This document shows, piece by piece, positions 29,863-42,004 of a DNA stretch of 64,000 nt. The position numbers and the translations under genes are program-made. The stretch lies in assembly GCA_030159075.1 (NCBI GenBank), contig BROG01000905.1:62001-126000 (forward strand), given 5' to 3'. Source of the DNA: Atrina japonica. Taxonomy: Eukaryota; Mollusca; Bivalvia; Pterioida; Pinnidae. Under the pieces are notes generated by a model. It had not been told where the DNA came from and did not search any database. It saw nothing but the letters and a program-made list of their open reading frames with translations. The stretch's first letter is position 1; each line of letters opens with the position of its first letter.

Positions 29863-30803
29863 TTATAATCTAATATACCTCTTAAAAACAGAGGAACTCC
29901 ACCTCCCCATTTGCTGAATTTCCTGATCTAAACAGCCTTTTTGTGCTGCGTAAGTAGCTGCACCTATGCGAAATGAATGAGTTTTTATTACCTCATTCAT
30001 CTATTTTTAGAAACCTCAGAACTTTTTTCAAAACCGCAGTAAATTGAAACTGGGACACCGTAAAGCAGTCAAAATGCACAAATAAAGGACCATCACATTT
30101 AGGCCTCACAGACATGTAACGCCGTAACTGTGTAAATGGACAATCAAACGTTTGAGTTGGTTTTATTTCAATATTGCAACCTGAACCATACTGATAAGTT
30201 TTCGAATATCTCAAATGAACCTTGATAAATGACCCCAAATGAACATCCTCAAACTGCACGATTCTGCTTAATGAGCTTGAACTGGTGGCTGTTATCTCCC
30301 CAACTCTAAAGAAACCATGAAATGCAAAAGTAAAGAGTGCAGCAAACAAAATAGCTTCGAATGATGACTTGCACACAGAACTCAAACCTTCTAAAACCCT
30401 CTGCAATAATTCTTGAGTAATTGGTGCTCTCAAATTACTTCTATTACCAGGTGTCCTTTTCATTCCTTCTAATAACATTTTTACAACAAACACTGGTGTT
30501 ATCTTTCAAATTCTCACATTTGATATAATAACTAATACCTGCTAAATATGTTTGAACTGTTGAAGCTGATAAGCCTTTAGAAGACAAATGTAACACGAAA
30601 TTGACAATATTACTAAGTGAAGGAGGCCAATTATTATTAATATCATGTTGCATGATAAATGAATGGTATGCATTGAAAGCATTTCTATAAGCTGAAAAAG
30701 TGTTACTCGCCATAGATACGGACATCAATTGATTAAATCGATCCGGAAACTTCTCCAGAACCCCTGTGGTATTTTGGTTGGCTGAAGATCTGCAAGAGGA
30801 CAC
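29863..30803 (-). pseudogene. tyrosine recombinase of a DIRS/Ngaro- or Crypton-like element
   Basis: The N-terminal SAM-like core-binding domain (SNTFSAYRNAFNAYHSF, SASTVQTYLAGISYY) runs from about 30770 to 30500. After a one-base frame change near 30490 comes the catalytic domain: Arg in FHGFFRVGEIT (about 30305), HSFR (about 29965), GRWSSSVFKRYIR with the nucleophile Tyr (about 29885). Another one-base change is near 29993. All catalytic residues are therefore still visible. Known role: cut-and-join of circular or linear element DNA. The N-terminus follows an acceptor-like ctcttgcag, so upstream exons or domains may exist. No reverse transcriptase was found beside it. Confidence 0.8.
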
Positions 30804-30925
30804 AACTCCCTGAACTGCAAGCGCGACAAAGCATCATAATATTCTACTACCATAATATTCAAGATCAGGTGATCCTTATACAGATTTGGTGAGTATTTTG
30901 TCAGAGTTATATCCCATGTCAGCAG

Positions 30926-30998
30926 GTATCAATTGTGACGTCATGTGTTGACGTGATATAACAACGTCATACACAAACATGACGTCACAATTGATAGC
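30926..30998. repeat. 20-bp perfect inverted repeat around TGACGTCA-like words
   Basis: tatcaattgtgacgtcatgt at 30926-30945 is the exact reverse complement of 30979-30998, with a 33-bp loop. It lies just upstream of the recombinase gene. It may be an element terminus or a regulatory stem. Confidence 0.65.
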
Positions 30999-31034
30999 GA
31001 GTCTCATTTTACGCACAAACAAATGACTTCAGAG

Positions 31035-31092
31035 TCGGCACCAGCTTCGAGGGTGGTAACTCGTCGGCACCAGCTTCGAGGGTGGTGACTCG
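31035..31092. repeat. 29-bp tandem duplication
   Basis: The unit beginning tcggcaccagcttcgagg occurs twice in tandem with one difference. Confidence 0.7.
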
Positions 31093-31956
31093 GGATAATA
31101 AAAATACCTAATAAGATATACAATGTCCTAGGTACAATGGCGGAGTAGAGCACGCACTAAGTCAGTGTTGTGTGTAATGTATGCACAGTGTAACATCTTT
31201 GTGTGTGCGGCATGGCGCACTAAAGACAATGAATGAGAGACGAGACGTGTGGACGTTTCATGTACGTTTATTGAACTCGCTAAGCTGCAGGGGTCACTTA
31301 TAACCCTACAAAAAAACCCATGCGGTCGAGCCGCTTGAAACAAAATGACAGTTGATGATATTACATTTGAACACCGAGCTCGAACTTACAAATACATAAT
31401 ATGTTACATCCCTCTTTCTTTAGAGTTAAGAACAGTGGTTGGTTCACGAGTCTCTGAATAAGAAAACATAGAATTTGATTTACATATGAACAGTATGAAT
31501 CAGTTCACTCAGTTTTGTTCAATCTAGGCCGCGCCATTGCGTCAATGGCCCGCTAAAATCAGACATAGCGCAATTAAACTTCAATGATGGGCCACTCGGG
31601 CGCGATGCTAATCTTCCCAGTGATAGCTTTATTTCAATTAAATGTCCGCGTATAACCTGAAATAATATCTTGAAATGTAAAATCGTGGATAGTCTAACGC
31701 GAATAATTCAAGCCCGCTCCGTTTCCGATTATCTCGATACTACGCTAGGTTAATGCAGTGATCGAAGATAACGGAATATAACGACTGAATTATTTGGGTT
31801 ATGGATAGTCTTGAGCAAACCACATAGCCGGAAGTAACTGCCTGATGTTATTAGTTTAAACGAGGCTTCAGTGTCAGAGTCTGACAAACGTTTAAGGTCT
31901 GCTATGTGCTGCGTCAATGTGCAGACGACGTTTTTTCTCTGTCAAAATTTAAAAAC
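31093..31956. other. non-coding stretch
   Basis: No supported gene. A short minus-strand frame at 31128-31343 lacks any recognisable feature. Confidence 0.45.
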
Positions 31957-32240
31957 ATGAAGAGAATATCGGACTTTTTCTCAGTCACCCAGAGTTCTAA
32001 AACAAACTCGAAATGATATTCAAAACAACCCAAGCTCGTCTTCAAGTGAAAAATAAATAGCAGAAAAATCAGAATCTGTCTCTGAGAATCAGAAACGAAA
32101 GTTTCAAAATCAGTGGTTACACGACGAACGTTTTGAAAACTGGTTGACTTATGATGACAAATCTTGTACCGTGAACCGTAGTGTATGCACAAAATTTAAA
32201 AAAGTAAATCCCTTCACTACAGGGTGTACCAATTTTTGTA
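31957..32240 (+). pseudogene. N-terminal remnant of a hAT-type (ZMYM/TTF zinc-finger) transposase-derived gene
   Basis: ATG at 31957 begins MKRISDFFSV, a start typical of these proteins, and closes after 18 codons. From 32093 another frame reads KRKFQNQWLHDERFENWLTYDD, then a Cys pair region (NRSVCTKFKKVNPFTTGC), the TTF-type zinc-finger signature. Nothing of the downstream DDE/dimerisation part is seen. It is a relic. Confidence 0.6.
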
Positions 32241-33076
32241 TATTGGTGAACAATGTACATGGACAGTTATGATGGTTACAGTAAACTCTAAACTCATCAC
32301 AACTGGTCAGTTTTTCTTTATATGTTATGGCCCCTTCTTTTTGAAAATGACCCCCTGATTTTAATTGTACACTGTTGCTATAACAGTTAAATTGTCTTCA
32401 AATGAAGTCTATAAGGGAATTATATTGTTTTTTTAAGTAGGCCAAAATTTGAAGCCCTTAACCGGCATTTGGTGACGTCTGCATGAGTTAAAAATTCTTG
32501 AGTGGGATGGTAAACAACAATACACGAAAATATATTTTTTATAACTTTATTAAGCACGAAAGTATATTTAATAGCGTTGACTGTACATGTTTAAGATAAA
32601 AAAAACGCCCCTTCAGCCGAGAACGGTGTTTACGTTTTTGCCCTCATTTTGTATGCTGTGTCAAAAGTCATATATCATTTGTTTGACTCATCAAACCCGA
32701 AGACCTGTCATCCGTCGTTACCTTTTTACGTGTTTGACTTCTCCGAAATCCTTCAAGGGACTTCCGACAAAACCTAACTTGGAGCAAGTATTCAAAGTCC
32801 TCTACCAAGTTTGTGTTTTGGTCGGTTGTCGGATGTCCCAGAGGGTACCCCTGTTCGACAAAACCTCCCCAGAACGACTGTATGTATAGGAAAACAGATT
32901 ACATCTGTGCAGGTGTGTGATATAAGTTTATGTTTTTATAAAGATCGTATAATTAATTTTGTCGCATTTTGACGTCTTTTCAAACTTTATCATTTTTAAT
33001 CATTTTTGTATGGTTCCTTTGATTATCTCTCTTTATATTTACTATTAGGCATTCATTTCTTATGTTTACCTGTATT
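32241..33076. other. non-coding stretch with a SINE fragment
   Basis: It contains only a SINE piece (32436-32520) and an unremarkable 100-codon frame at 32587-32889 without homology signals. Confidence 0.45.
32436..32520 (+). repeat. SINE family 1, 3' fragment
   Basis: aggccaaaatttgaagccct, the cggcatttggtgacgtct block and the tail ttcttgagtgggatggtaaaca match the 3' third of the family. Confidence 0.75.
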
Positions 33077-33405
33077 AGTTTAGATAGTATTCTAGATCAC
33101 GGCCACTGACAGTGACTCCGTTTCACCAATCATGCTTTTCACCGAACTTGACCTCATCACCAAACTTGACCTTTTTACCGAATTTGACCCGTTTATCTAA
33201 CTAGAAAGGTTTCCATGGAACATTTGCGACCGGTGTGACATGCCAGCAGAAGACGCTGATTCCTTCCGGACACCTGGTCTTATCCCGTTTGGGATTCGTA
33301 ATTGTTCTTCATGTTGAGACCATTTGCACATCTAATTCCTCGTGTTATAATGGACTTGAGTTTTGATTATTGATTGGTACTTCTTCAATTTTACTTTAAG
33401 AAATA
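33077..33405 (+). repeat. dispersed repeat, copy 2
   Basis: Reverse complement of 155-437. It contains a short internal reiteration of a (c)accgaacttgacct-type word at about 33140-33190. Confidence 0.75.
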
Positions 33406-33623
33406 ATTTTGTGCACGAATTTTACCAAATATGTTATGGATTTTTTATGATTTTATTAGACTGCAAATAGGAGGCAGGCGTAGTTCTTTTTCACACTATC
33501 AGTTTGTCTTTAAAAATCGCAAAAGGGATATTAATGGAACTTAAAGGGGCATTAGCTGTATACACCCAAAACAATTATTTTATGTTTTTTCTACGTTTAC
33601 TTCTTGAACTTGATGTGCAATAA

Positions 33624-33907
33624 CAATTGTTTGTTTGTTTGTTGTTGTTTAACGTCCCACTCAAGAATATTTCACATATGGAGCGTCACCAAATGCCGGT
33701 GAAGGGCTTCAAATTTGGCCTATGCTCGGCACTTACGGCCATTGAGCAGTGAGGGTTCTTTAACGTGCCGACACTTACTGTGACACGGGACCTCCAGCTA
33801 TTACTGTATCATCCGAAAGACAGGAAACCAACCTGCCGCCGGCGGGACTCGAACTCACGACCTCACGATCCAGAGTCGAGCGCGCTACCGACTGAGCCAG
33901 GCCGGCT
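33624..33907 (-). repeat. SINE family 1, near-full copy
   Basis: On the minus strand: tRNA-like head with A box (tggctcagtcggtagcgcg) and B box (gagttcgagtcccgc), a unique body, and the tail gtgggacgttaaacaacaac plus aaac repeats. Very similar to 37156-37443 and 50956-51246. Confidence 0.88.
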
Positions 33908-34555
33908 CTGCAATATCAAATAAGAGAATAAAAAATCTTATATTCATATATATATTTTGTGAAAATAAAGTCAGGTCCAGTGTGGTAAGCATATACAAAT
34001 AGTAAGGTTGGGTAAATCAAATGTAAGTGAAAAAGTGCCAAGCATTAGATTCGCAAGCAATTTAATGCCTGTGTAGAACTCTTTTTGGTATTTTATATCA
34101 AATTAAGCAGTAAAAAGGAAAAACAAATTTTAGAAAAAACACAGCTAATGTTCCTTTAACAGGTAGCAAGTACTCAAGGTCCGCTTCCTGGTGTGTATTT
34201 TTTTCGGTACCTTTGTAAGATCCAATGACTACAACAAACAAAATATGTGTTTTTCAGACCTCATGTATGTTTAATTTAGCCAACATATCGTATATCTTTT
34301 TCACATTTGTTGATGGTGATCAATGGCTTTTGGAATGTAACAAGCTTTTATTTTACGAAAACTTAACTACATAATAATATTATTTATAGCTTTGAAAGGT
34401 GTTGTCCTTACGATATATGGCATCCAGTGAAATTCACCAAATCTTTATACACGTGTGAATTGTTCAAATAGAGGTTCCAATATAAAATTGCAATATTTGA
34501 CATCATACCTAGGCATAGTATAGTCATAAATTATGTAACTAATATTTTGTTTCAG
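33908..34555. other. upstream region of the sushi/FReD gene
   Basis: No start codon or signal-peptide exon for the downstream gene was identified here. AT-rich non-coding sequence. Confidence 0.4.
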
Positions 34556-35454
34556 AGGTTCAATGCCAACCTCCGAAAGATTTAACATACAGTTCTACAA
34601 GCCTCGCCAATCTGGTCTTACCAGGGGTAGTTATAAGACTCCATTGCAACAGTCCCTTATACGGTAATGTTTAATTAATATTTCAAATATCATAAAAGTA
34701 ATACCGAAGTGATAGCTATACAAATAAAGACCAAAACTAATGCTTAAGACGATCGTTACTGTCAATAAGACGTCATAAATTGAGCTTCAGCAAGTTATTT
34801 AAATGTTTGAAAGCGTATAACAAGTTGTGAATGCATTTATTGTAAAAACAAAATCACATAAAAACATTATTATTCAATCGTATTGAATTATATTTCTTTA
34901 TTTCGCTCAAAATAATCTATTACAGACATTTTAATTTTATGGAATGTTTTTCTAGGCTTTTACTTCGATATATGTCAATTCGATGGACAATGGCGAATTT
35001 TCTATCCCTTCCAACCGTGTTTTCCAGGTAAGATTTTATGAATATTTCGCATCTTTTATGATCCATAACTTTAAAATGGTTCATTGTTCAATTATGACGT
35101 CAGGAAGTAGCACTTATAATTTACATAACTATTTCTGCTTTTCTGAGATCTTCGTCATTATTTCACATTTTAAAGAAAGGAGATATTTTAAATTTTCCAT
35201 TTTCTGTTAGGGACGTCATGTATGAGTGAAATTTTATACAATGTCAGCTTAGAGTTTATCTATTATGAGATTTTGTTTGAGGTCAATTTATTATCTATGG
35301 AGGTCATATATTTTCTGAATAGATATAGCGATATGTTGGTTTGTAGATTGATATATTAAGTTACAGATACCAGATATGAATGTAAATTGATTCTATGTTA
35401 TATGCTAGGTAATCTGGTGTGTCAATGCCGTAAGCAAGGTATTGGATTTTTGTT

Positions 35455-35690
35455 TATGTTGTTGTATTGTTGTTTAACGTCCCACTCAAGAATCTTTCAC
35501 TCATATGGATACGTCACCAAATGCCGAAGAAGAGCTTCAATTTTTGGCTTATTCTCGACAATTACGGTCATTGAGCAGTGATGGTTCTTTGAATGTGACT
35601 TGGAACCTCGGTTTTCACTGTCTCATCCGAAGGACAGGAATACGACCTGCCGCGGGTCGAGCGCGCTACCAACTGATCCAGGACGGCTCA
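35455..35690 (-). repeat. SINE family 1, diverged copy
   Basis: ttgtttaacgtcccactcaag tail end, the gtcaccaaatgccg block and the remains of the tRNA-like head (gtcgagcgcgctacca). It lies in an intron of the FReD gene. Confidence 0.75.
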
Positions 35691-35916
35691 TCAAGGTCTG
35701 AGCACCTTAAAAAATTTGATGACGGCAGAGGATGAGTGTTGCACGCGCTACTGCCTGTAAGCTTTTTATTATTTCCAGAGTTCTGTGACGACTTCAAACT
35801 GATGGAGCCAGATTACGAATCTAGAGTAACAATCCTTGTAATGCCTGGAAACCAGTTTAAACAAGTTCAGGTGTTTTGTGATGCTGACGGAGATGGAGGC
35901 GACTGGATGCTAAACT

Positions 35917-36021
<105 letters not shown>

Positions 36022-36455
36022 CATCTACACACACTCTCTGGTAATCATATCATGCAATGTTTCGAGAAAGGGTTTTTAAAAAAATGGAACCATTACCTAT
36101 ACACATTTATTCAAATAATCAGAGCTCATCCTTGGATTGGTTCGGAATACATTGTAAGATTTTCATTTCCTCATCTTATAACAGTAAAAGTTCCTTTTTT
36201 GACATATACAGTATGTATAATTCTTAATGATGCCTTCACGATATACTTTTTTAATTTTCGTTGTTTAATTTCAAGATAATTCAATGGCGTAAATACACGC
36301 AGTTTGGTTTTAATCACATTAATGAACAGTATAAGGGAGGCTTTGGAATCTTGTTCGACGACTTCTGGATTGGTAAGTTTGAATTTTTAACTAAGTTAAC
36401 ATATAAAACGATGAACATTGGTCAGTAACCACACACGATTATTGATACATCTAGA

Positions 36456-36705
36456 TTTCGCGCGGCCGAGTGGTTAGAGCATTGCGCTTTAAATCACAAG
36501 GCATCTCACCCCTGGTTCGAATCCCGCTAGGGTCGTTTCGAATTATGTTACGAAAGTTTGCCAGTTTACTTGCGGAAGGTCGGTGGTCTTAAACGGGTAA
36601 CCGAAGTTTCTCCTCCACCAATAACAAAAAATGGACGCCATCATATGACTGAAAGGTTGTTGAGTATGGCGTAGAACAAAAAATCAAAATTAATCAAATC
36701 TAGAT
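36456..36705 (+). repeat. SINE family 2, near-full copy
   Basis: tRNA-like head (gcggccgagtggttagagca A box; ggttcgaatcccgct B box) and a body with tttactTGCGGAAGGtcgg. The tail is ttgagtatggcgtagaacaaa. It is related to 57408-57665 and lies in an intron of the FReD gene. Confidence 0.8.
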
Positions 36706-37155
36706 TTTGCTACTGTATATCATACCGTACGTCAGCATATCTTACACGTGATTTAGCTATATATACATATTTTCAGACAATGCTTTGTTTATTTTTTGGA
36801 ATGAGATAAGTATTCATAGTTCTTCTTTGTGAGATAACGTTTGTTATTTTCGTTGTTAATGGTGATAAGATGATTGTAAGAATGCAAATGAATTGATAGT
36901 AATACACTCACTCAGAGTAACTCTCATTCCATATCGATTTAATGACTGTTTATCTGTTCAATAGGTACAAAATAGAAATCTGGAATATCAGACTATCGTA
37001 GAAGATAAATGCTGTTCTTATTTCAAGGATACAATTAAATACTTACGGCTAGAAAAGAAAAACAGAAACTTCCCCATGTAAACTTACCAAGCTTTTTGTA
37101 TAACATGGTCATCAGTTTATTGGTGCATAAAGAAATTGCTATATTATTACAAGAA

Positions 37156-37443
37156 TTGGTTTGTTTGTTTGTTTGTTTATTGTTGTTTAACGTCTCACTT
37201 AAGAATATTTCACTCATATGGAGACCTCACCAAATGCCGGTGAAGGGCTTCAAATTTTGGCCTATGCTCGGCACTTACGGCCATTGAGTAGTGAGGGTTC
37301 TTAAACGTGCCGACACCTACTGTGATACGGGACCTTCAGTTTTAATTGTCTCATCCGAAAGACAGGAAACCAACCTGCCGCCGGCGGGACTCGAACTCAC
37401 GATCTAGAGTCGAGCGCGCTACCGACTGAGCCAGGCCGGCTCT
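37156..37443 (-). repeat. SINE family 1, near-full copy
   Basis: Same structure as 33624-33907, with a short deletion near the B box. It lies in the fourth FReD intron. Confidence 0.88.
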
Positions 37444-37448
37444 TACAA

Positions 37449-37449
37449 G

Positions 37450-37499
<50 letters not shown>

Positions 37500-37521
37500 T
37501 ATATATATATATATATATATA
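37449..37521 (+). repeat. (CA)n(TA)n microsatellite
   Basis: About 48 bp of CA followed by about 24 bp of TA, directly after the head of a SINE. Confidence 0.85.
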
Positions 37522-37737
37522 AAGCACACATACAGAAATATCAAGTTAATTTCGTAAAATGATAAAGTTGTAGTGGTATTTGTTCTTTATATATACTGGT
37601 ATTTCTCTACATGCATCGTATTCGATCCATTGTCATTTACGTTAAGATTTAATATCTTTCACCTCTATCTCTGTGACCGAGTTCTCGTGTTCGGAATTCT
37701 AATGACTGCTATCGAAACATTAATTTTGGTGAATGCG

Positions 37738-37806
37738 TAAATGACCAAGTGGTTAGGACGTAATGCATGAGAGCCAGGCTATTGATTTGAACCCCAGCCA
37801 GGGCAT
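37738..37806 (+). repeat. tRNA-like SINE head fragment
   Basis: tgaccaagtggttaggacgt resembles an A box and gatttgaaccccagcc a B box. The body is absent. It is not a foldable complete tRNA. Confidence 0.5.
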
Positions 37807-37929
37807 ATTGAAATTATAGGTACCTTGTTATTTGTTTATTTGTGCTTTTTATATGACTGATGTACGTAGATAGTATCATTTTCTGATCCAAGGTCCATAG
37901 TAAATGATAATGGTGTATTGATATTTGTG

Positions 37930-37930
<1 letters not shown>

Positions 37931-38024
<94 letters not shown>
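37931..38024 (+). repeat. (CA)n/(TA)n microsatellite beside FReD exon 5
   Basis: CA repeats then about 75 bp of TA, ending about 10 bp before the acceptor of exon 38035-38205. Confidence 0.9.
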
Positions 38025-38026
<2 letters not shown>

Positions 38027-38205
38027 CTTCAAAGGTACGGATGTGATATATCTGTTTACAAGCCATTTTGATATGGAGTTGCGTGTGGAGTTTATGGTCT
38101 ATGGCAGTGAAACTGTGTACTATGGCAAATATGGTCGATTTATAGTTGGCGACGAGCAATCTAACTTCCGTTTAACCATAGGAAATTATTTTGAAGGAAA
38201 TTGCG

Positions 38206-39485
38206 GTAAGTGTCTCGAACAAAGAAACATAAACTTGACATATAACAAGTTACTAATATATCAACCATTTTTATGTGAATGAATAACAAAATAACGTGCG
38301 GCCTATTCAATCATATCTTTATGGTTTACAAAAATTATTAGGTCAAAATAGTAAAATAAATGTTAATCTTAAAAATTGACTCCAGGGTTCAATTTTCATT
38401 GTGCGATACAAAATCGTTCTTGCACCCTGTTTGTCACGTTTACCGCTTGTGAATGTTTTCGGTTATCGTTCTAATTAGGTACAAACATTTTAGATTTATA
38501 GTTCATGATGATTTCAATCGCTAGTCAGAGATATGACGTCAATGTGTAAACGGGTTCCGGATGAACTGTTTTTTGATACTGAAACCTAGCTTTCCTCATC
38601 ACATTTATATATTATACCTAACTTACCCCTGTGAAACCCAGTTTTGATCGAACATCGCCTAAACTGGTGGACACCTGGTGTGAATTTGGCATGCCATAAA
38701 GCTCTTTGACTTCAATTTCAGGTTAATAACCCTACCACAAGGGCTTGTACCCTAGACCGATAAAAATGAAAGCATATAAAGTTAAAAGTATTCTTGTCCT
38801 AGGAAGTATGCTTATTCGTTTACTTCAAAGTCGGGTTTCTTAAATACCCCGCTTTTTTGGTATGTTGGATCAGAAATCGACTAGAACCTTGAAGCAATCA
38901 TGATAATGTTAGGAAAATTGAACAGAAATAATACACCAATATTTAAAATATCAATTTTTTAAACCAGAACATTATCATGACAATCGTCATATTTCATTTC
39001 TGTCATGTAGGAAATTGTTTGTAGGATAAAATAAACATTTAGGTTTTCACAATATCGTAATAGTTTTACATACCGACTGTAATTTCCTGCAATGCAAGTA
39101 AACAAAGCGATCACACGCAATTATAAATAGAAGACAGTAGGTCGAAATGTGACCTGAGTGTTAAACACATTACTTTAAATGTTGGCGGAGGATATGTCAT
39201 AAAAATGTTTTACAACGTATTTGCAATAACAAAATGAAAACAACAATCATGAATAATGTTATGTATGTCTTCAATGAATTTCGATCGTTAAACAACAATT
39301 GAATCAACGACTTGTTCTGAACAATTTATTATATAAAATGCATAGTTAAATATATTGTTTGCACGTTAAGTTTGCTAAAACTAAAACAAGTTCTTCTATA
39401 TACAAATCTTGATATATTGAATTACGATGCATGAAATTAGCATGATTATTAGCTGTTCAGATATTATACAGTATCTCACCCTTCC
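38206..39485. other. FReD intron, no features
   Basis: 1.3 kb of AT-rich intron in which no gene or recognisable repeat was seen. Confidence 0.45.
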
Positions 39486-40150
39486 TTGCAAATCATTAAA
39501 TATAAAAAAAAAACTCAAATACCAAAGTGTAAATCTTTAGGATGTCCAGGATATAAATACAAATCTGGTAAAAATGGACAAACACGGAAATCTGGAAACC
39601 AAGTCCACAATAAAATCCAAATGAAATACGTGAGGAACGAATCCTCGTCACAATTGGTACAGATGTATCAACAACCGGCAACGAAAAGGCAACTCAACAT
39701 TTCACTTAGTGAAACAGTAATCACAAACAAGACTATTATCCGACCGTAAAATTTGCGGAACATTGACATCAAACGCGGTATTCGATATCCCTGTGTCATT
39801 AATTTCTCAGTGAGTAGTTTACATCTGTATATAAAATGTTCATATCTTGAAAACACCCTGGCATATCGGATCATTTGTGAAATATAAACTCCATATGCGG
39901 GTGGCTATGGGATATTACTACTTAAATGTGGAAAATTTACGACGGTAAAGCCGAAATCGTCGCGTTTGTCGTATTACTTAGTTGCCAATTTCTCGTCTGT
40001 GTCTATAGTAAGTAAAATGTCTAAGTATGAAGCGTGTGTGCTTGATTCTGTTGTATCTTTAATTTCTAGTTCGCTGGGATATATGGCATTGACATATGTA
40101 TGAAAATTGTCATTATTGTCGACAAAACGTCGTCGATATATCTAAATGTC
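39486..40150 (-). mobile_element. Penelope-like element fragment (RT end and 3' part)
   Basis: On the minus strand: reverse-transcriptase motif YIDDV (about 40135), then YGVYISQMIRYARV (about 39870-39900), LLTEKLMTQGYR and FRKFYGR (about 39780). The family-specific 3' part follows (39486-39660, reading PDFRVCPFLPD-like). Several stops and frame changes. Related RT pieces lie at 49414-49870 and related 3' pieces at 40483, 40728, 41105, 58185 and 62752. It lies in the last FReD intron. Confidence 0.65.
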
Positions 40151-40330
40151 AAAAAAAGTATGCTCCTCTGTCATAATTCAGCAGTGAACAATTTCAGATT
40201 GGATGCACAATTATTATAAATTTTTTATTCAATGTCATACAATCCTGAATTCTGACTGAACTTTACCATTCACTGAAATGAGCAGGTCCAACTGTGACTT
40301 CAGGGGTTGATGAGTTTATAAATCTGGAAT
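40151..40330. repeat. dispersed repeat related to 7680-7830
   Basis: Shared words include cagtgaacaattt, aaatgagcaggtccaactgtg (here) and aaatggacgagtccaaatgtg (there). Diverged; family unknown. Confidence 0.5.
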
Positions 40331-40482
40331 TATATCATATCTATGTGACAACAGTGATGTAATAAACAGAATATAGGATCAAGTGATGGTCTTGTGCAAC
40401 AATGTGCATGAATTCCAAGTTGAAAGTCCGGGTTCGATTCCATAAAAAAGAGATTAGCGTTTCTGCCGAGGAAGATGAAACT

Positions 40483-40600
40483 CTCGGTTTCCAGAGGTCC
40501 GTGTTTGTCCATTTTTACCGGATTTGTATCTATGTCCTAAATATTATATTGATTTATTCTTTGGTATCTGAGATTTTTTATATTGATGCACATAAACAAA
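40483..40600 (+). repeat. Penelope-like 3' fragment
   Basis: ggtttccagaggtccgtgtt and gtatctatgtcct blocks in sense orientation relative to the element. Confidence 0.7.
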
Positions 40601-40727
40601 TAAGAGATTTATACAGACATAAAAATTCCTATATTCCTAAATATTTTGTGAAAATAATGTCAAGTCCAGTGTCGTATGCAAAACGTGAGGTCGAATGAAT
40701 AATTTACTAACGACTAATTTTAAACAA

Positions 40728-40862
40728 ATCCGGCAAAAATGGACAAACACGGACCTCTGGAAACCAATAGGTCGGTCACTCCTGCCGTGAGTCCACAGTC
40801 AAGGCCAAATGAAATACGTGAGGAACGAATCCTCGTCACAATTGGTACAGACGTAAACATAT
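40728..40862 (-). repeat. Penelope-like 3' fragment
   Basis: Reverse-oriented relative to 40483-40600, so the two form an inverted pair about 130 bp apart. Includes the gaggaacgaatcctcgtcac block shared with 39486-39660. Confidence 0.7.
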
Positions 40863-41104
40863 TTGGACATAAGACAGTTAATGCCCCATTGAATATATGA
40901 ATTAACGATGTCGGTATCGTTATTTTGTTTCAGAAGACGGACTTTCATACCTTGATGGTCTTCCCTTCAATGTACTAGGTGGTAATACGGCGGGTGGTGG
41001 CAAAACGGGTACTATAGAGGTACTAACTTGAATGCTGGGAGTGATAGTGGTATTTTACGGTGGTCATATAGTTGCCATAAAAACGCTATATTAAGGGGAA
41101 ATAT

Positions 41105-41513
41105 TTCCTCTATTGTCATGAAATATAAAAACCTCAGATACCAAAGCATAAATCAATAGAATGTCCAGGACATAGATACAAATCCGGTAAAAATGGACAA
41201 ACACGGACCTCTGGAAACCAAGCGGTGGGATCAGGTGCCATGGAGGAGTAAGCATCCCCTGTCGACCGGTCACACCCGCCGTGAGTCCACAGTCAAGTCC
41301 AATGAAACACGTGAGGAGTGTATCCTCGTCACAATTGGTATAAGACGAAAGCCCGCTAGAAACTAAGCTGACTTTTGTGACGACAAGAAGCCTGTCACAC
41401 CTGTCATTATTGAACTTGGGATCGTTGTGTTTGTAAACATGTGTCAATTTACCTTCGTAGACCTGTGCATTGTAGCAGGGTTCTTTGCTGAACCATTTAC
41501 AATCGGCCGCCAA
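41105..41513 (-). repeat. Penelope-like 3' fragment, longest copy
   Basis: It contains the atacaaatccggtaaaaatg, acacggacctctggaaacca, cacccgccgtgagtccac and cgtgaggagtgtatcctcgt blocks in order. It extends further upstream than other copies. Confidence 0.7.
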
Positions 41514-41519
41514 TATATA

Positions 41520-41935
41520 ACTAAATTATTTCCGAGTGTGGCGTAAAACAATCAAATGTAACTGGTGTCGTGATGGGTATCATACCGCGGCTTTTTACAA
41601 ACATATAATGAACATGATACATATATACACAATGTAAAACAACTAGTCATATATCAATTTCTTAATGGATATAAAAATACAAACAGAGAGCTGTAAGCAT
41701 TACATCATTTACGAGTGTGGGATATAGCTGACAAATAAGGACATCATAGAGATCGATTATTATAGGGAAGAGTTCTTCAGATTGAAATAGATTGCTATTG
41801 TACGCTTTCCAATAAAAATAAACATTATTTCTCATTTGATCATTGTCATAACAATAAATTTTCTGTACAAATCATGAAACTTACTTATACAAATATTTAT
41901 ATATATATCTATATATATAGATATCTATATAGATA

Positions 41936-42004
<69 letters not shown>

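Noticed and set aside
32587..32889. 100-codon frame on the plus strand
   Set aside because: No domain, signal, splice context or composition bias; likely chance.
33842..33907. tRNA genes (also at 36456, 37738, 51180, 57408, 63846)
   Set aside because: A and B boxes are present but anticodon arms and acceptor stems do not close, and SINE bodies follow; they are SINE heads.
37814..38159. Tyr-Ile repeat frames, also at 50305-50549
   Set aside because: Translations of (TA)n and (CA)n microsatellites.
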